Positions 46,837 to 61,090 of a stretch of 64,000 bases of DNA are shown one piece after another. The notes below the pieces were generated by a model. The model ran no database searches. It was given only the letters and a program-made list of their open reading frames with translations, and was not told where the DNA came from. Position 1 is the stretch's first letter. The number at the start of each line of letters is the position of its first letter. The stretch comes from Deinococcus soli (ex Cha et al. 2016). GTDB lineage: Bacteria > Deinococcota > Deinococci > Deinococcales > Deinococcaceae. The translations under genes were made by a program, and so were the position numbers. The DNA is taken from the NCBI RefSeq assembly GCF_001007995.1, contig NZ_CP011389.1, positions 1,116,001 through 1,180,000 on the forward strand. Direction: 5' to 3'.

Positions 46837-46868
46837 AAAAACCCCCCTGGTGCAACCCGGTACCGGGG
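46837..46868 (-). promoter_or_regulatory. Attenuator-like hairpin in the str operon leader
   Basis: On the minus strand CCCCGGT pairs with ACC-A-GGGG (one bulge) and is followed by GGTTTTT, 165 nt before the rpsL start. It resembles an intrinsic terminator placed in a leader; function inferred. Confidence 0.4.
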
Positions 46869-46885
46869 CAGTTTTCAACCTTGAA

Positions 46886-46915
46886 AGCATACGCCTTCCT
46901 CACAGGCAAGTGCAA
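46886..46915 (-). promoter_or_regulatory. Promoter of the rpsL-rpsG-fusA operon
   Basis: TTGCAC (46915-46910) and TATGCT (46891-46886), spacer 18 nt. Confidence 0.6.
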
Positions 46916-46958
46916 GCGGGACGTGAAGCGCCGGGAGTAGCGCGCCGCCGGAAGGGCG

Positions 46959-46967
46959 TGCTATGCT
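46959..46967 (+). promoter_or_regulatory. Extended -10 promoter of tRNA-Ser
   Basis: TGCTATGCT is an extended -10 (TGn plus TATGCT), 33 nt before the tRNA. No -35 hexamer is evident. Confidence 0.5.
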
Positions 46968-46996
46968 CCCCGTCGCCCGTTCAGGCGATCATCAGG

Positions 46997-47090
<94 letters not shown>

Positions 47091-47097
47091 CCGAGAG

Positions 47098-47129
47098 CCC
47101 CCAGGTCAACGCCTGGGGGTCTTTCCTTT
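47098..47129 (+). terminator. Intrinsic terminator after tRNA-Ser
   Basis: CCCCCAGG, loop TCAACG, CCTGGGGG, then TCTTTCCTTT. Confidence 0.85.
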
Positions 47130-47136
47130 CCTCCGT

Positions 47137-47631
47137 TCATTGCGGGCGCAGACCGCGCCAGTGTTGCAGGAGCGCCGCCTCCCGCGCGGCGTGCAGGACC
47201 GCCCCGTGGGCCTCGCGCTGCGCGGCGGGCGTCAGGGGCAGGAACAGTGCGTCATACAGCGCCTGCCCGGCGCGGGCGAGGTTCACGAGTTCGTCCCGCC
47301 ACGCCTGCGCGCCCGGCGGCTGCCAGCCCTGCGGGTCGGTCGGGTCGCTGAGAAGCGCGTGTGGGTCGGCGAGGCGCAGGGCGGTGAGTTCCAGCGCGTG
47401 CCGCAGCGCCATGACCCGCCCGGCCATTCCGGGGGCGGCGCGCAGGTCGTCCAGGGTCAGGGCGTGCGCGGCGCGCAGCAGGCCGTCGCCGGGCACGCTG
47501 AACAGGCCCGACAGGCCGTCCGGGCCGTACAGCACCTCACGCAGGGTTTCACGCAGCAGATCCGACATCTCCGCCCAGTACGCGCCCTGGCCGATGCGCG
47601 TTCCCAGCTCGCGCGCGTACGCTGCGGACAT
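47137..47631 (-). CDS. Hypothetical protein, predicted all-helical
   Basis: 164 residues, alpha-helical throughout (for example LLRETLREVLYGPDGLSGLF), with no membrane helix, signal or catalytic motif seen. Family not recognised. The start MSAAYARELG was chosen over longer in-frame starts because those overlap the divergent acetyltransferase gene; only 15 nt separate the two starts. The helical character and opposite partner suggest a local pair, but no function can be given. Confidence 0.6.
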   Translation of the reverse strand: MSAAYARELGTRIGQGAYWAEMSDLLRETLREVLYGPDGLSGLFSVPGDGLLRAAHALTLDDLRAAPGMAGRVMALRHALELTALRLADPHALLSDPTDPQGWQPPGAQAWRDELVNLARAGQALYDALFLPLTPAAQREAHGAVLHAAREAALLQHWRGLRPQ

Positions 47632-47650
47632 GCAGCGGGGAACAGCATGA
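47618..47650 (+). promoter_or_regulatory. Leaderless promoter and six-codon frame before the acetyltransferase
   Basis: TACGCT (47618-47623) lies 6 nt before an ATG at 47630 that opens the frame MQRGTA, whose TGA overlaps the acetyltransferase start as ATGA. Either a coupled leader peptide or simply the promoter with a short leader. Confidence 0.4.
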
Positions 47651-48453
47651 GTGAGGCCGAGATCATCGCCCGGACGGACACGCCGCGCACCCGCGCGACC
47701 CTGGCGGGCGATCTGCGCCGCCTGCGGGTGCAGCCGGGCGACACGCTGATCGTGCACGCCAGCCTCAGCAGTCTTGGCTGGGTGGCGGGCGGCGCGGCAG
47801 CCGTCGTGCAGGCGCTTCAGGACGCGGTCGGGCCGCAGGGGACGCTGGTCGTGCCGACCTTCACGCTGAACCTGACCGACCCGGCCAGGTGGGGCCGGAC
47901 GAGGGTGCCCGAGGCGTGGTGGCCGGTCATCCGCGCCGAGTTGCCCGCCTTCGATCCGGCGGTGACACCCAGCCGGGGCATGGGCCGCGTTGCGGAGACA
48001 CTGCGGACGTGGCCGGGCGCGCGGCGCAGCGACCACCCGCACAGCTCGTTCGCCGCGTGGGGCCGCCACGCCGAGCACGTCACGGCGGATAACCCGCTCG
48101 CGTTCTCGCTGGGCGAGGGCTCACCCCTGGCCCGCGTGTATGACCTGGACGGCCGGGTGCTGCTGCTGGGCACCGACGTGAACACCAGCCTGCACCTCGC
48201 GGAGGTGCGGGCCGGGCAGCGGCCCACCGTGCCTTTCAGCGGCCCGGTCCTGGTCGGGGGCGAGCGGCACTGGCTGACCTTCGACGAGGCGGACTACCAC
48301 GAGCAGGCCTTCCCACCCGTCAAGGCGGCGTTCGAGGCGACCGGCGCGGTGACCGTGGGCGTGGTGGGCTCCGCGACCGCGAAACTCATGTCCCAGCGCG
48401 CCCTGGTGGACTTCGCCACGCAGTACTGGCAAGACGGGATGACCGAAGAGTAG
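47647..48453 (+). CDS. Aminoglycoside N3-acetyltransferase-family protein
   Basis: 268-residue member of the AAC(3)/antibiotic NAT family, which acetylates aminoglycosides or related amines with acetyl-CoA. HASLSSLGWVAGGAAAVVQA and GTLVVPTFT, PSRGMGRVAET, HPHSSFAAWG and GEGSPLARVYDLDGRVLLLG occur in the family order, with the catalytic-type histidine in DHPHSSF. Chromosomal members often do not confer resistance, so the substrate is open. GCGGGG precedes the ATG. Confidence 0.88.
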   Translation: MSEAEIIARTDTPRTRATLAGDLRRLRVQPGDTLIVHASLSSLGWVAGGAAAVVQALQDAVGPQGTLVVPTFTLNLTDPARWGRTRVPEAWWPVIRAELPAFDPAVTPSRGMGRVAETLRTWPGARRSDHPHSSFAAWGRHAEHVTADNPLAFSLGEGSPLARVYDLDGRVLLLGTDVNTSLHLAEVRAGQRPTVPFSGPVLVGGERHWLTFDEADYHEQAFPPVKAAFEATGAVTVGVVGSATAKLMSQRALVDFATQYWQDGMTEE

Positions 48454-48746
48454 TAACCATCAGCCGTTGACATCCATCTACGTCAGGTGGCCGATGCGCT
48501 CTCCCCTGCCTGCCCCGTACCCTGGGGCCACAATGATCAAGAACTTCAAGTGAACCCACACGTTTGCCCGTGACCTGCGGCGGTAACATGACGTCAATGC
48601 AGGCATGGCCGCGCCCCCAGTTCCAGCGTGATAGCTGGGCGGGGCTGCTGACGGCCCGGCAGTGTGCCCTTCACCTCTCTCCCCTTTCCGGCCGCCTGCG
48701 CGGCGGGTGGGGCGCGTATTCAAGGAAGTGACCAGCTATCGATAAA
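48454..48746 (+). other. Spacer before hflX with small reading frames
   Basis: No firm gene. At 48533-48586 an 18-codon frame starts MIKNFK, has an in-frame TGA, then continues THTFARDLRR to TAA; TACCCT lies 9 nt upstream. At 48597-48731 a 44-residue frame (MQAWPRPQFQRDSWAG onward) has TAACAT 7 nt upstream. Both have high GC3. Coding is unproven. Confidence 0.35.
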
Positions 48747-50456
<1,710 letters not shown>

Positions 50457-50553
50457 CGGCCCTGCTCAGCAGGAGGGTGGGTGTCACGGGGCGCCCACCC
50501 TCTCCCCTTTTCTGTGGACGCGCTGTGCGGCGGCAGGCGGCACACTGCGCGCT

Positions 50554-51483
50554 GTGCACGCCCACCTGTCTGCCCTGCCTCTGCTGACCCTGCTGCTCGT
50601 GGTGCTCGGCTGGGCGCTGGGTGAGCTGATCGGCGAGCGGACGCTGCCCACCCTGCTGCTCGCGTACGCCCCGCCGCTGCTGTGGGTCCTGCTGTGCCTG
50701 CCCGCGCTGGCCTGGGCCGCGTGGCGTCGCTGGGGCCTGGGCATGGCGCTGGCCGCGCTGCTGCTGGCCGCGTGGGGCGCAGGTCTCCTGCACTGGCGGC
50801 CGCAGCAGTCGGGCACGCTGCGGGTGGTGACCTTCAACGTGCTGGGCGGCGCACGCACCTCCCCGGCCGGACTGGGTGCAGCCCTGCGCGCCCTGAACGC
50901 CGACGTGATCCTCCTGCAGGAAGCCCGCTTTCACGCCCCCACCTTTGAGGGGGAGCTGCGGGCCGCCCTGCCCGGCTACCGCGCCGTGCGGGCGCAGGAG
51001 GTCCTGACCCTCACCCGGCTGCCCCTGCTGGGCACCGACGCGCGGCCCCTGCCCGGCCTGAACCGCGCCGCGCTGGTGACCCACCTGCGCTGGGACGGCC
51101 GCCCGCTGACGGTCATGAACGCCCACCCGGGAGCCACGCAGGTCAGTGCCGCCCTGCGCGACCCGGCCCGGCTGCGCCGCTCCCGCGACCTGCGCGCCGC
51201 ACAGCTGGACGTGCTGATCACCCTGGCGCGCCGCACCCCCGGCCCCCTGATCCTGGGCGGCGACCTGAACACCCCGCCGCGCGGACCGGCGTACCGGGCG
51301 CTGCGGCAGGCGGTCGGCCCCGACACCTTCCAGCGTGCCGGGCGCGGCCCCGGCTGGACGTACCCCGGCCTGCGCCTGCGGATCGACCACCAGTTCAGCC
51401 GTGACCTGCGGCCCTCCCGCGCCCGCGTGCTCCCGTGGACGCTCAGTGACCACCGGCCGCTGCTGGTCGAGTACCGACCCTGA
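50554..51483 (+). CDS. Membrane-anchored endonuclease/exonuclease/phosphatase protein
   Basis: 309 residues: three N-terminal membrane helices (about 5-27, 33-56 and 62-80), then an EEP-fold domain. Active-site segments are TFNVLGG (Asn), LLQEARF (Glu), NAHPGATQ (His), GGDLNTPP (Asp/Asn) and SDHRPL (Asp-His). Relatives hydrolyse phosphodiesters in nucleic acids or phospholipids; the membrane anchor suggests an extracytoplasmic substrate. The start is GTG with no Shine-Dalgarno; CACACT lies 7 nt upstream. Confidence 0.85.
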   Translation: MHAHLSALPLLTLLLVVLGWALGELIGERTLPTLLLAYAPPLLWVLLCLPALAWAAWRRWGLGMALAALLLAAWGAGLLHWRPQQSGTLRVVTFNVLGGARTSPAGLGAALRALNADVILLQEARFHAPTFEGELRAALPGYRAVRAQEVLTLTRLPLLGTDARPLPGLNRAALVTHLRWDGRPLTVMNAHPGATQVSAALRDPARLRRSRDLRAAQLDVLITLARRTPGPLILGGDLNTPPRGPAYRALRQAVGPDTFQRAGRGPGWTYPGLRLRIDHQFSRDLRPSRARVLPWTLSDHRPLLVEYRP

Positions 51484-51563
51484 AGCCCGCTTCATGCACC
51501 TCGGTGGTTGATCGCACCCTTGCGCGGCAGACTGACGGTCATTCCCACTCAGGAGGTGCCCCG

Positions 51564-51770
51564 ATGACTGGACCGTACGACCGTCCGCCCGCCCCCGCAT
51601 CCGAACCCACCGACATGCCCACCCCGATGCCCGAGCAGATGCCCGGCACGGGTGACAGCGGTCCCGTGATGGACCCCCCGGTGAACCCGGACACCCCCGG
51701 GATGCCCGAACCGCACCCCACGCCCAACCCGGACACGCCCGGCATGCCGGAACCGATGCCCGCCATGTAG
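51564..51770 (+). CDS. Small Pro/Met-rich repeat protein
   Basis: 68 residues, about a third proline and rich in Met, Asp and Thr. [10 protein letters not shown] occurs twice (about 40-49 and 54-63) and PMPEQMP once. The ATG has AGGAGG 7 nt upstream, which supports translation. Probably disordered; no signal peptide is seen. Family not recognised. It is followed by a strong nested hairpin. Confidence 0.65.
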   Translation: MTGPYDRPPAPASEPTDMPTPMPEQMPGTGDSGPVMDPPVNPDTPGMPEPHPTPNPDTPGMPEPMPAM

Positions 51771-51773
51771 AGC

Positions 51774-51847
51774 GGGTCAATGGTCTGAGGGTCGAAGCGT
51801 CTGAGACTTAATCTCTCTGACCGCTTCGACCCTCGACCTTTTGACCC
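51774..51847. terminator. Nested inverted-repeat bidirectional terminator
   Basis: An outer GGGTCAA/TTGACCC (51774-51780 with 51841-51847) encloses a perfect 13-bp stem GAGGGTCGAAGCG/CGCTTCGACCCTC (51787-51799 with 51822-51834). It lies between convergent genes. Confidence 0.75.
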
Positions 51848-51848
51848 T

Positions 51849-52538
51849 CTAGAGGGTGTGTCCGTACTCCTTGAGCCATGCCCGGTGGGTCTGCCACCCG
51901 GGCATGAGGCGGGTCACGTGCGCCCAGTAGCGCGCGGAGTGGTTCAGTTCGAGGAGGTGCGCGGCCTCGTGCAGCGCGACGTAGTGCAGGACCTCGGTGG
52001 GCGCGCGGGTCAGTTTCCAGTGCAGGCGGATACTCCCGTCGGCGGAGCAGCTGCCCCAGCGGGTGCGGGTGTCGCTGACGTGCACGGCACGCAGGCGGTC
52101 AGCCGCGCCGAGTTTTGCGGCGTAGTCCTCCACCAGCGCCCGATACGGGACGGCGCAGGCCCGGCAGGTCCAGGCGGCCAGGGCGACCTCGGCATTCTGC
52201 GCGGGCAGGTGCAGGGTGTCCCCGTCACGGTCCGGACGGGTGCGGGCCGCGTCCAGGTGCAGGGTCAGGTCCTGTCCCAGGAACGGGACGCGCTGCCCGG
52301 TCTGCGGGGCGGGGCGCTGCGGCGGCCGGGCGGCGTACCCGGCGAGGTGCCCGGCGACCCAGTCGCGGCGGGCATCCAGAATGTCGCGCAGCTGGGACAG
52401 CGGCACGCGGGTCGGCGCGAACAGCGTCACAGCGCCCGGCGTGACCTGTACCGCCACCGTGCGCCGCCGCGCGCTGCGCCGGATCTGTACGGGCACGCCC
52501 GCGACCTCCCAACCCGTCATGGGGATAGGAAAGCGCAT
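51849..52538 (-). CDS. YgjP/DUF45 family metal-dependent hydrolase
   Basis: 229 residues. The C-terminal half carries RWGSCS and [16 protein letters not shown] (HExxH plus the later His), the signature of the YgjP/WLM-related zinc metallopeptidases. Two cysteines occur in a [10 protein letters not shown] stretch. Cytoplasmic. The start is taken as ATG at 52538; ATG at 52520 is equally open and neither has a clear Shine-Dalgarno. Family function is poorly known. Confidence 0.87.
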   Translation of the reverse strand: MRFPIPMTGWEVAGVPVQIRRSARRRTVAVQVTPGAVTLFAPTRVPLSQLRDILDARRDWVAGHLAGYAARPPQRPAPQTGQRVPFLGQDLTLHLDAARTRPDRDGDTLHLPAQNAEVALAAWTCRACAVPYRALVEDYAAKLGAADRLRAVHVSDTRTRWGSCSADGSIRLHWKLTRAPTEVLHYVALHEAAHLLELNHSARYWAHVTRLMPGWQTHRAWLKEYGHTL

Positions 52539-52623
52539 GCTGTGCCCGGGCGTAGTGAGCGCCGTCACGCAGCAGGGGCGGGGCGCGTCGGGTCTCCCCA
52601 CCCCGCCCCGCCTCCCACTGGCC

Positions 52624-53484
52624 TTACAGCTGGTTGTAGTTCACGTTGAAGGTGTCGCAGCTGTTGGGGTTCCCGCTCCTGAAGCCGGTCATGAACCACC
52701 GGACGCGCTGCGCGGCGCTGCCGTGCGTGAAGGAATCCGGGGCGACGTAGCCCTGCCCCTGCCGCTGGAGATTGTCGTCCCCGATGGCCTCGGCGGTCGC
52801 GACGGCTTCCTGCACGTCCGCCTGGGTGATCTTGGCGTCCTGCTGGGTCTTGTTGCCCCACACCCCGGCGAAGCAGTCGGCCTGGAGTTCCAGGCGCACG
52901 CTGTAGCTGTTCGCCTCTGCCTCGGTGCGGGCACTGCGCTGACGGCGGTTCACCTGATCGGCAATCCCGAGTTCGTTCTGGATGTGGTGACCGACCTCAT
53001 GGGCAATCACGTATGCGTACGCGAAGTCGCCGCCACCACCGAGCTGCCGGTCCATCTGCGTGAAGAAGCTGGTGTCGAGGTAGATCTTCTGATCGGTGGG
53101 GCAGTAGAACGGGCCGACGGCACTATCGGCCTGACCGCAGCCTGACTGAGTGCCACGCGTGTAAAGCACGAGGCGTGGTTCCTTGTACGTCCGACCGGCC
53201 TGCCTGAAGATGCTGCCCCAGACCTGATCGGTGCTGCCCAGTACCCTATCGACGAACTGATATGCCTCGTCGTTCTGGGTGGTCTGTGTGGACTGACTCT
53301 GCTGGGTGGGCTGACTACTATTGCCACCACCGAGAATCGCTCCGGGGTCTATGCCGAAGAACATGGCGATCAGCGCAATGATCAGGCCGCCCACACCACC
53401 CACCGCGATGCCCCCGCCGGGCAGTCCACCGGCTCCACGACGATCCTCAACGTTCCCACTGCCGGGAAGATTCTTCCAGTCCAT
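52624..53484 (-). CDS. Neutral zinc metallopeptidase, YpfJ/KPN_02809 family
   Basis: 286 residues. A short N-terminal cytoplasmic part ([20 protein letters not shown]) leads to one membrane helix (about 28-46), a Gln/Ser/Thr-rich linker and a peptidase domain. [12 protein letters not shown] gives the HExxH site and [12 protein letters not shown] the family's third-ligand region. [22 protein letters not shown] is the conserved cysteine-bearing stretch. The catalytic domain should face the outside. AGGGG lies close to the ATG. Confidence 0.92.
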   Translation of the reverse strand: MDWKNLPGSGNVEDRRGAGGLPGGGIAVGGVGGLIIALIAMFFGIDPGAILGGGNSSQPTQQSQSTQTTQNDEAYQFVDRVLGSTDQVWGSIFRQAGRTYKEPRLVLYTRGTQSGCGQADSAVGPFYCPTDQKIYLDTSFFTQMDRQLGGGGDFAYAYVIAHEVGHHIQNELGIADQVNRRQRSARTEAEANSYSVRLELQADCFAGVWGNKTQQDAKITQADVQEAVATAEAIGDDNLQRQGQGYVAPDSFTHGSAAQRVRWFMTGFRSGNPNSCDTFNVNYNQL

Positions 53485-53775
53485 ACCCTGCCCCTTTGAC
53501 GCTGCTTGAATTCAGAGGAGGTGGCGGGGTGTGCGCCCGCGAGTGCCGTCCGCTGTCGAGGCCCTCATTGTAGGAAGGGCCGTGTGCTGGACGTCTGATC
53601 TGACCTTTAGGCTTTGCACTGGAGATGTTCAGGCTTCAGGAGAGGCGCCTGAAGTACGTCTGGGCGCGTGGGGTGGGTCGCAGGAGGTGCACGGCGGGTT
53701 CGACCCTGGCAGCGGTGCGGCACATGTTCTTCCGGGTACAGGGGCCGCACGTGCTCCGCAGCACTGTAAGCTCAC

Positions 53776-53960
53776 TCGATTCAGAGGGATTGAGGGAGCC
53801 GCCCAGACCCTCTGGAGACTGCTCTCCAGCCGACGCGGACTGCTACCAGAACCACAGGCAGCGGGCTTCCTGATGGAGCGGAAGCCAGCTGCTCTTCCCT
53901 ACAGCAGAATTCAGGGGTATGGAGGGAATCCCCCGATCCCTCTGATCCGAGCGGATTGAG
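53776..53960. repeat. Dispersed intergenic repeat, copy C (hairpin chain)
   Basis: The 618-nt gap 53485-54102 has no credible gene. Within it CAGAGGGAT (53782-53790) is inversely repeated as ATCCCTCTG (53936-53944). Between them are stems CTGGAG/CTCCAG, GGCTTCC/GGAAGCC, CTGCT/AGCAG and GAGGGA/TCCCTC. The last is followed by ATCCGAGCGGA, which also follows the first hairpin of copy A. It could be a structured RNA or a MITE-like repeat. Confidence 0.5.
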
Positions 53961-54102
53961 GCGCCGACATGACAGTGGTGGGAGGCAGAGCCCTGGGGCG
54001 TGCTGTTGGTCCCTCAAGGCAGCTGAACATCCCTGGAGACGCCGCTCCCCCGCAGGTCTGCCCGGTCCGGAGGTGTGGAGAACACTCCGGCGGGCGGTGC
54101 GG

Positions 54103-55122
<1,020 letters not shown>

Positions 55123-55420
55123 GCGGCGCAGTATGCCACGCGCGCCGCCCTACACACGATGCTCAAGAGCCACCACATGAGCCTCAAGCTCACCAGACGC
55201 CGCGTCCAGCACCGCCGAACATGCATAAATATAGACAGATGCGTTTTCTCAGCACAGCCACGAAGTATCTCTGATGCCCGGCGCGGACAACCGGACGAAC
55301 GTCACACCAACGCTGCAGACGCTGCGCTATGATGCCGCCGATCAACCCACAGACTGTCCACCCGAGCCGCCCAGACGGGCGACCTCGCGCAGACCGTCAA
55401 AGCACCCATCTGGAGGATCA
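55123..55420. other. Divergent regulatory region, ddl / peptide-binding protein
   Basis: 298 nt without a gene. An AT-rich patch holds TATATT on the minus strand (55233-55228), a -10 candidate for ddl with weak TGTGCT 17 nt upstream. TATGAT at 55328-55333 is a -10 candidate for the plus-strand gene, leaving a leader of about 85 nt. Confidence 0.4.
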
Positions 55421-57142
<1,722 letters not shown>

Positions 57143-57163
57143 CCCTTCTCTGAGCTGACGGCA

Positions 57164-57194
57164 CAGGGCAGCCCCCCATACCGGGGCTGCCCTG
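57164..57194 (+). terminator. Terminator hairpin after the binding-protein gene
   Basis: CAGGGCAGCCCC pairs perfectly with GGGGCTGCCCTG (12 bp, 7-nt loop), followed by ACTGTTGTGGT. Confidence 0.7.
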
Positions 57195-57334
57195 ACTGTT
57201 GTGGTAGCCGCATCAGGGCCCGCGCGGTTCACACGCCGTCACCGCAGATCACAGACGAGGCAGGTCCACAAGGAAAACTGACGTTCCAGCCGTCAGAATC
57301 GGTTCTCCATACCGGGACGCCAGGACCGTCACCT

Positions 57335-57364
57335 TTGCGTTGTCCGGCCCTTTTGAACTAGTCT
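57335..57364 (+). promoter_or_regulatory. Promoter of the permease genes
   Basis: TTGCGT (57335-57340) and TAGTCT (57359-57364), spacer 18 nt. Confidence 0.45.
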
Positions 57365-57486
57365 AGAGAGCGGACTACAGCTCAGGCGTCACCTTCCAAA
57401 CCAACGTTCGTTCTTCATCCCTTCGCTCCGACTGCCGGAGCCCAGCGCGGCTCCACACGCGGAAAGTCACCCACCCCGAGGCTCTC

Positions 57487-58509
57487 ATGCTCAATTTCAT
57501 CGTGAAGCGACTCATCCAGATTCCTGTGGTGATGCTCGTGCTCTCCCTGATGATCGTCGGCCTGACCCAGCTGCTCACCCCCGAGCAGCGCGCTGCGCCG
57601 TACATCCGCAGCGAACAGCAGGCCGCCCGCCTGGAACAGATCATCGAACAGCGCGGCCTGCGCGACCCCTTCCCCGTCCAGTACAGCCGCTGGCTGGGCA
57701 GCACCCTCCAGGGTGACCTGGGGTACTCCAAGGCCAGCAACCAGGACGTGATCGTCACGATCAAGGAGCGGCTGCCCCGCACGGTCGAACTGACCATCCT
57801 GACCGCCATCCCGATCCTGCTGATCAGCGTGTGGCTGGGCACCCTGAGCGCCCTGCACAAGGACAAGTTCATCGACCAGCTGCTGCGCGTGTTCGTGGTC
57901 CTCGGGTACTCGCTGCCCAGCTTCGTGGTGGGCATCCTGCTGCTCGCCGTGTTCTACGCCTACCTGGGCTGGCTGCCCGGCTCGGGCCAGCTGAACGTCG
58001 TGAACACCTTTGCGCTGGGCGACATCAGGACCTACACCGGCCTGCTGACCGTCGACGCCGCCCTGAACGGCCGCTGGGACATCGCCTGGGACGCCCTGCA
58101 GCACATGATCCTCCCGGCCCTGACCCTGGTGATCGTCCTGAGCGCCAACATCATCAAGGTCATGCGCAACAACATGCTCGAGGCGCTGACCAGCGACTAC
58201 GTCCGCACGGCGCGCGCCAAGGGCCTGTCCGCCAGCGTCGTGAACCGCAAGCACGCCCGCCGCAACGCCCTGCTGAGCATCGTCACGCTGGGCGGCTTCC
58301 TGATCATCGGTCTGCTGGGCGGCTCGCTGATCACCGAGACGATCTTCGCGTTCCCCGGCATCGGCCAGTGGGTCGTGCAGGCCGCCGTGGGCGTCGACCT
58401 GGCCGCCGTGCTGGGCTTCGCCATGCTGACCGCCGTGATCGTGGTTGTCGTGAGCACCATCGTCGACATCCTGTACGGCGTGATCGACCCGCGCGTGAGG
58501 TTCGACTGA
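57487..58509 (+). CDS. Peptide ABC transporter permease, DppB type
   Basis: 340 residues, six membrane helices. The start [20 protein letters not shown] is characteristic of DppB/OppB subunits. The cytoplasmic EAA loop reads [20 protein letters not shown] and contacts the ATPase. AGG lies upstream of the ATG. It should pair with the DppC-type protein 31 nt downstream; the two ATPases are not encoded nearby. Confidence 0.95.
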   Translation: MLNFIVKRLIQIPVVMLVLSLMIVGLTQLLTPEQRAAPYIRSEQQAARLEQIIEQRGLRDPFPVQYSRWLGSTLQGDLGYSKASNQDVIVTIKERLPRTVELTILTAIPILLISVWLGTLSALHKDKFIDQLLRVFVVLGYSLPSFVVGILLLAVFYAYLGWLPGSGQLNVVNTFALGDIRTYTGLLTVDAALNGRWDIAWDALQHMILPALTLVIVLSANIIKVMRNNMLEALTSDYVRTARAKGLSASVVNRKHARRNALLSIVTLGGFLIIGLLGGSLITETIFAFPGIGQWVVQAAVGVDLAAVLGFAMLTAVIVVVVSTIVDILYGVIDPRVRFD

Positions 58510-58540
58510 TGCCCCGCCCCACCCTGACCCGGAGGACCGC

Positions 58541-59563
<1,023 letters not shown>

Positions 59564-59585
59564 CGCGGCCAGAACCCGGCACGAG

Positions 59586-59618
59586 GAACCCCCCGCTCCT
59601 GTCTGCGGGGGGTTCTTC
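59586..59618 (+). terminator. Terminator after the peptide permease operon
   Basis: GAACCCCCCGC pairs perfectly with GCGGGGGGTTC (8-nt loop), then TTC. Shared by the convergent gene. Confidence 0.8.
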
Positions 59619-59634
59619 ATGCTGTGCAGCCGGG

Positions 59635-60042
59635 TCAGCGGGGACGGGTCAGGACGAACAGGATCAGCGCAAACGTCCACAGCAGCGCCGCGAACAATGG
59701 CGCGGCCAGGAACGCGCAGCCCACCAGAAACGCGAGCCCCGGTGCCGTGGCGGCCTGCATCGCCCCGGCCAGGGCGCGCTGCGGGACGGGCAACGTCTCG
59801 TCGCGGGCAGTGCGGCGCGCGAGGTGCCACGCCACGCCCGCCAGCAGGATGACCAGCAGCAGCACGCCGCCCTGCGTCGCCAGCCCCTCGACCCGCAGGG
59901 GCCGCAGCAGGGCCAGCAGCGCCCCCAGCGGCAGACCCGGGGCGGCCAGGGTCAGGAACGCGAGTAGGTGGGCGCGCCGCGCGGCGCGCAGGTGCCCGGC
60001 GGCGTCCCCGCCTCGCAGGTCGCGGGTCAGGGCGTCAAGCAT
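59635..60042 (-). CDS. Small membrane protein of unknown function
   Basis: 135 residues with three or four hydrophobic helices (about 25-43, 55-70, 92-110 and 113-131) and a charged N-terminus. Not recognised. It overlaps the end of ygfZ by 8 nt, so it is translated from the same mRNA. Convergent with the peptide permease operon. Confidence 0.62.
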   Translation of the reverse strand: MLDALTRDLRGGDAAGHLRAARRAHLLAFLTLAAPGLPLGALLALLRPLRVEGLATQGGVLLLVILLAGVAWHLARRTARDETLPVPQRALAGAMQAATAPGLAFLVGCAFLAAPLFAALLWTFALILFVLTRPR

Positions 60043-60910
60043 GCGCGGTGATGAGCGTGACGGTCGCGGGCTGCCCGGCCACCTGTACCTCCGCGCCGTC
60101 CGGGAGTTCCTTGCGCAGACGGGCCACACTGCCGCTCCCCGCGTGCAGTCCGGCCTGACCGACGACCTTCCCGTCCGCCGTGATCTCCGCACCCGCCTCC
60201 CAGGGCCCCGCGCCAGTCAGTCGCACGAGGTGGTAGCGGGCGTTCCCGCGTGCCTCCAGGCGGGCCATGATCTCCTGCCCCACGTAACAGCCCTTGCGGT
60301 AGCTGATGGCCGGCAGGGGCCCGGTCAGGTCCAGGCCGACCTCCTGCGGGAGGGTGCCGCTCAGGGCGTCCCGCGTGATGTCCGGGATGCCCGCCTGCAC
60401 GCGCGCGGCGTCCAGTGCGGCCAGGGGCGTCTCGGTGCCGGGCAGGGCAGCCAGCACCGCCTCCTCGTGCCGGGCGAGGTAGTGCAGGTCCATGCCCGCC
60501 GCGCCCGTGCGGTTGACGCGGCCCGCCAGGACAGTGCTCCCGGCCAGTTCGAAGGTCTGCGCCTCCCCGCCGTCCGCCTGCCAGCCGGGCAGGGCCGAGC
60601 CGGGCCAGACGTGCACGGTCCGCAGCTCGTCGGTGACGTCCTGCACCTCCACCTGATCGAAGATGATGTACCGCCGCAGCCGCGCGGCCAGCGCCCCGGC
60701 CTGATTGGCGTCCAGGTGCAGGTACACGTCCTGCTCGCGGCGGTACGCGCGGGCGAACTGCTCGATCTGCCCCCGCACGTTCAGGAACGCGCAGGGCACC
60801 AGCCCCGGCGTGGGCGCCGCGCGGAGGTTGTTCGTCATCTGACCGTGCACGAAATCCACGCGGTCCGCGCCGGTCACGCGCAGGCTGCTGGAGGGAATCC
60901 GGGTCCACAT
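60035..60910 (-). CDS. ygfZ: Folate-binding YgfZ/GcvT-like protein
   Basis: 291 residues, related to the glycine-cleavage T protein. The diagnostic KGCYVGQE lies at residues 206-213, with the Cys needed for its iron-sulfur cluster repair role, and [12 protein letters not shown] near the N-terminus is the folate-site segment. An in-frame ATG 25 codons upstream was rejected: [12 protein letters not shown] begins the homology, and TACCCT lies 7 nt before it, giving a leaderless transcript. Confidence 0.92.
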   Translation of the reverse strand: MWTRIPSSSLRVTGADRVDFVHGQMTNNLRAAPTPGLVPCAFLNVRGQIEQFARAYRREQDVYLHLDANQAGALAARLRRYIIFDQVEVQDVTDELRTVHVWPGSALPGWQADGGEAQTFELAGSTVLAGRVNRTGAAGMDLHYLARHEEAVLAALPGTETPLAALDAARVQAGIPDITRDALSGTLPQEVGLDLTGPLPAISYRKGCYVGQEIMARLEARGNARYHLVRLTGAGPWEAGAEITADGKVVGQAGLHAGSGSVARLRKELPDGAEVQVAGQPATVTLITAHA

Positions 60911-60917
60911 GCCGCCC

Positions 60918-60923
60918 AGGGTA
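60918..60923 (-). promoter_or_regulatory. -10 box TACCCT for leaderless ygfZ mRNA
   Basis: TACCCT is followed by seven bases and the ATG at 60910. Confidence 0.5.
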
Positions 60924-61046
60924 CGGGATGCGGCGCGCGGCATGTGGAACGCGGATCGCAAGGCACCCCCCGCACCCGTCATCACTCACCCACGCAGCCT
61001 GTACTGGCCCGTCGCGGGCGCTGTTCGGGCGGGAACACGAGCAGGC

Positions 61047-61077
61047 GATGACCCCTGGTGTGAAGCCTGGGGTCATC
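61047..61077 (-). terminator. Hairpin after hemA
   Basis: GATGACCCC pairs perfectly with GGGGTCATC (13-nt loop) 14 nt after the hemA stop; ends the tetrapyrrole gene string before ygfZ. Confidence 0.6.
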
Positions 61078-61090
61078 TCCGCTGCTGCGG

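Larger units (their letters stand above)
57143..57486 (+). other. Spacer between binding protein and permease genes
   Basis: 344 nt without a gene: a terminator hairpin at its start, then a separate promoter, then about 120 nt of leader before the first permease. Confidence 0.5.

Noticed and set aside
47647..48453. Treating the AAC(3)-family gene as an acquired resistance gene
   Set aside because: Its GC and codon use match the neighbours and no mobile element is adjacent, so a resident chromosomal family member is more likely.
53531..53959. 142-codon frame in the gap upstream of the zinc metallopeptidase
   Set aside because: It runs through the hairpin-chain repeat, has no Shine-Dalgarno or -10 box at its start and no recognised sequence.
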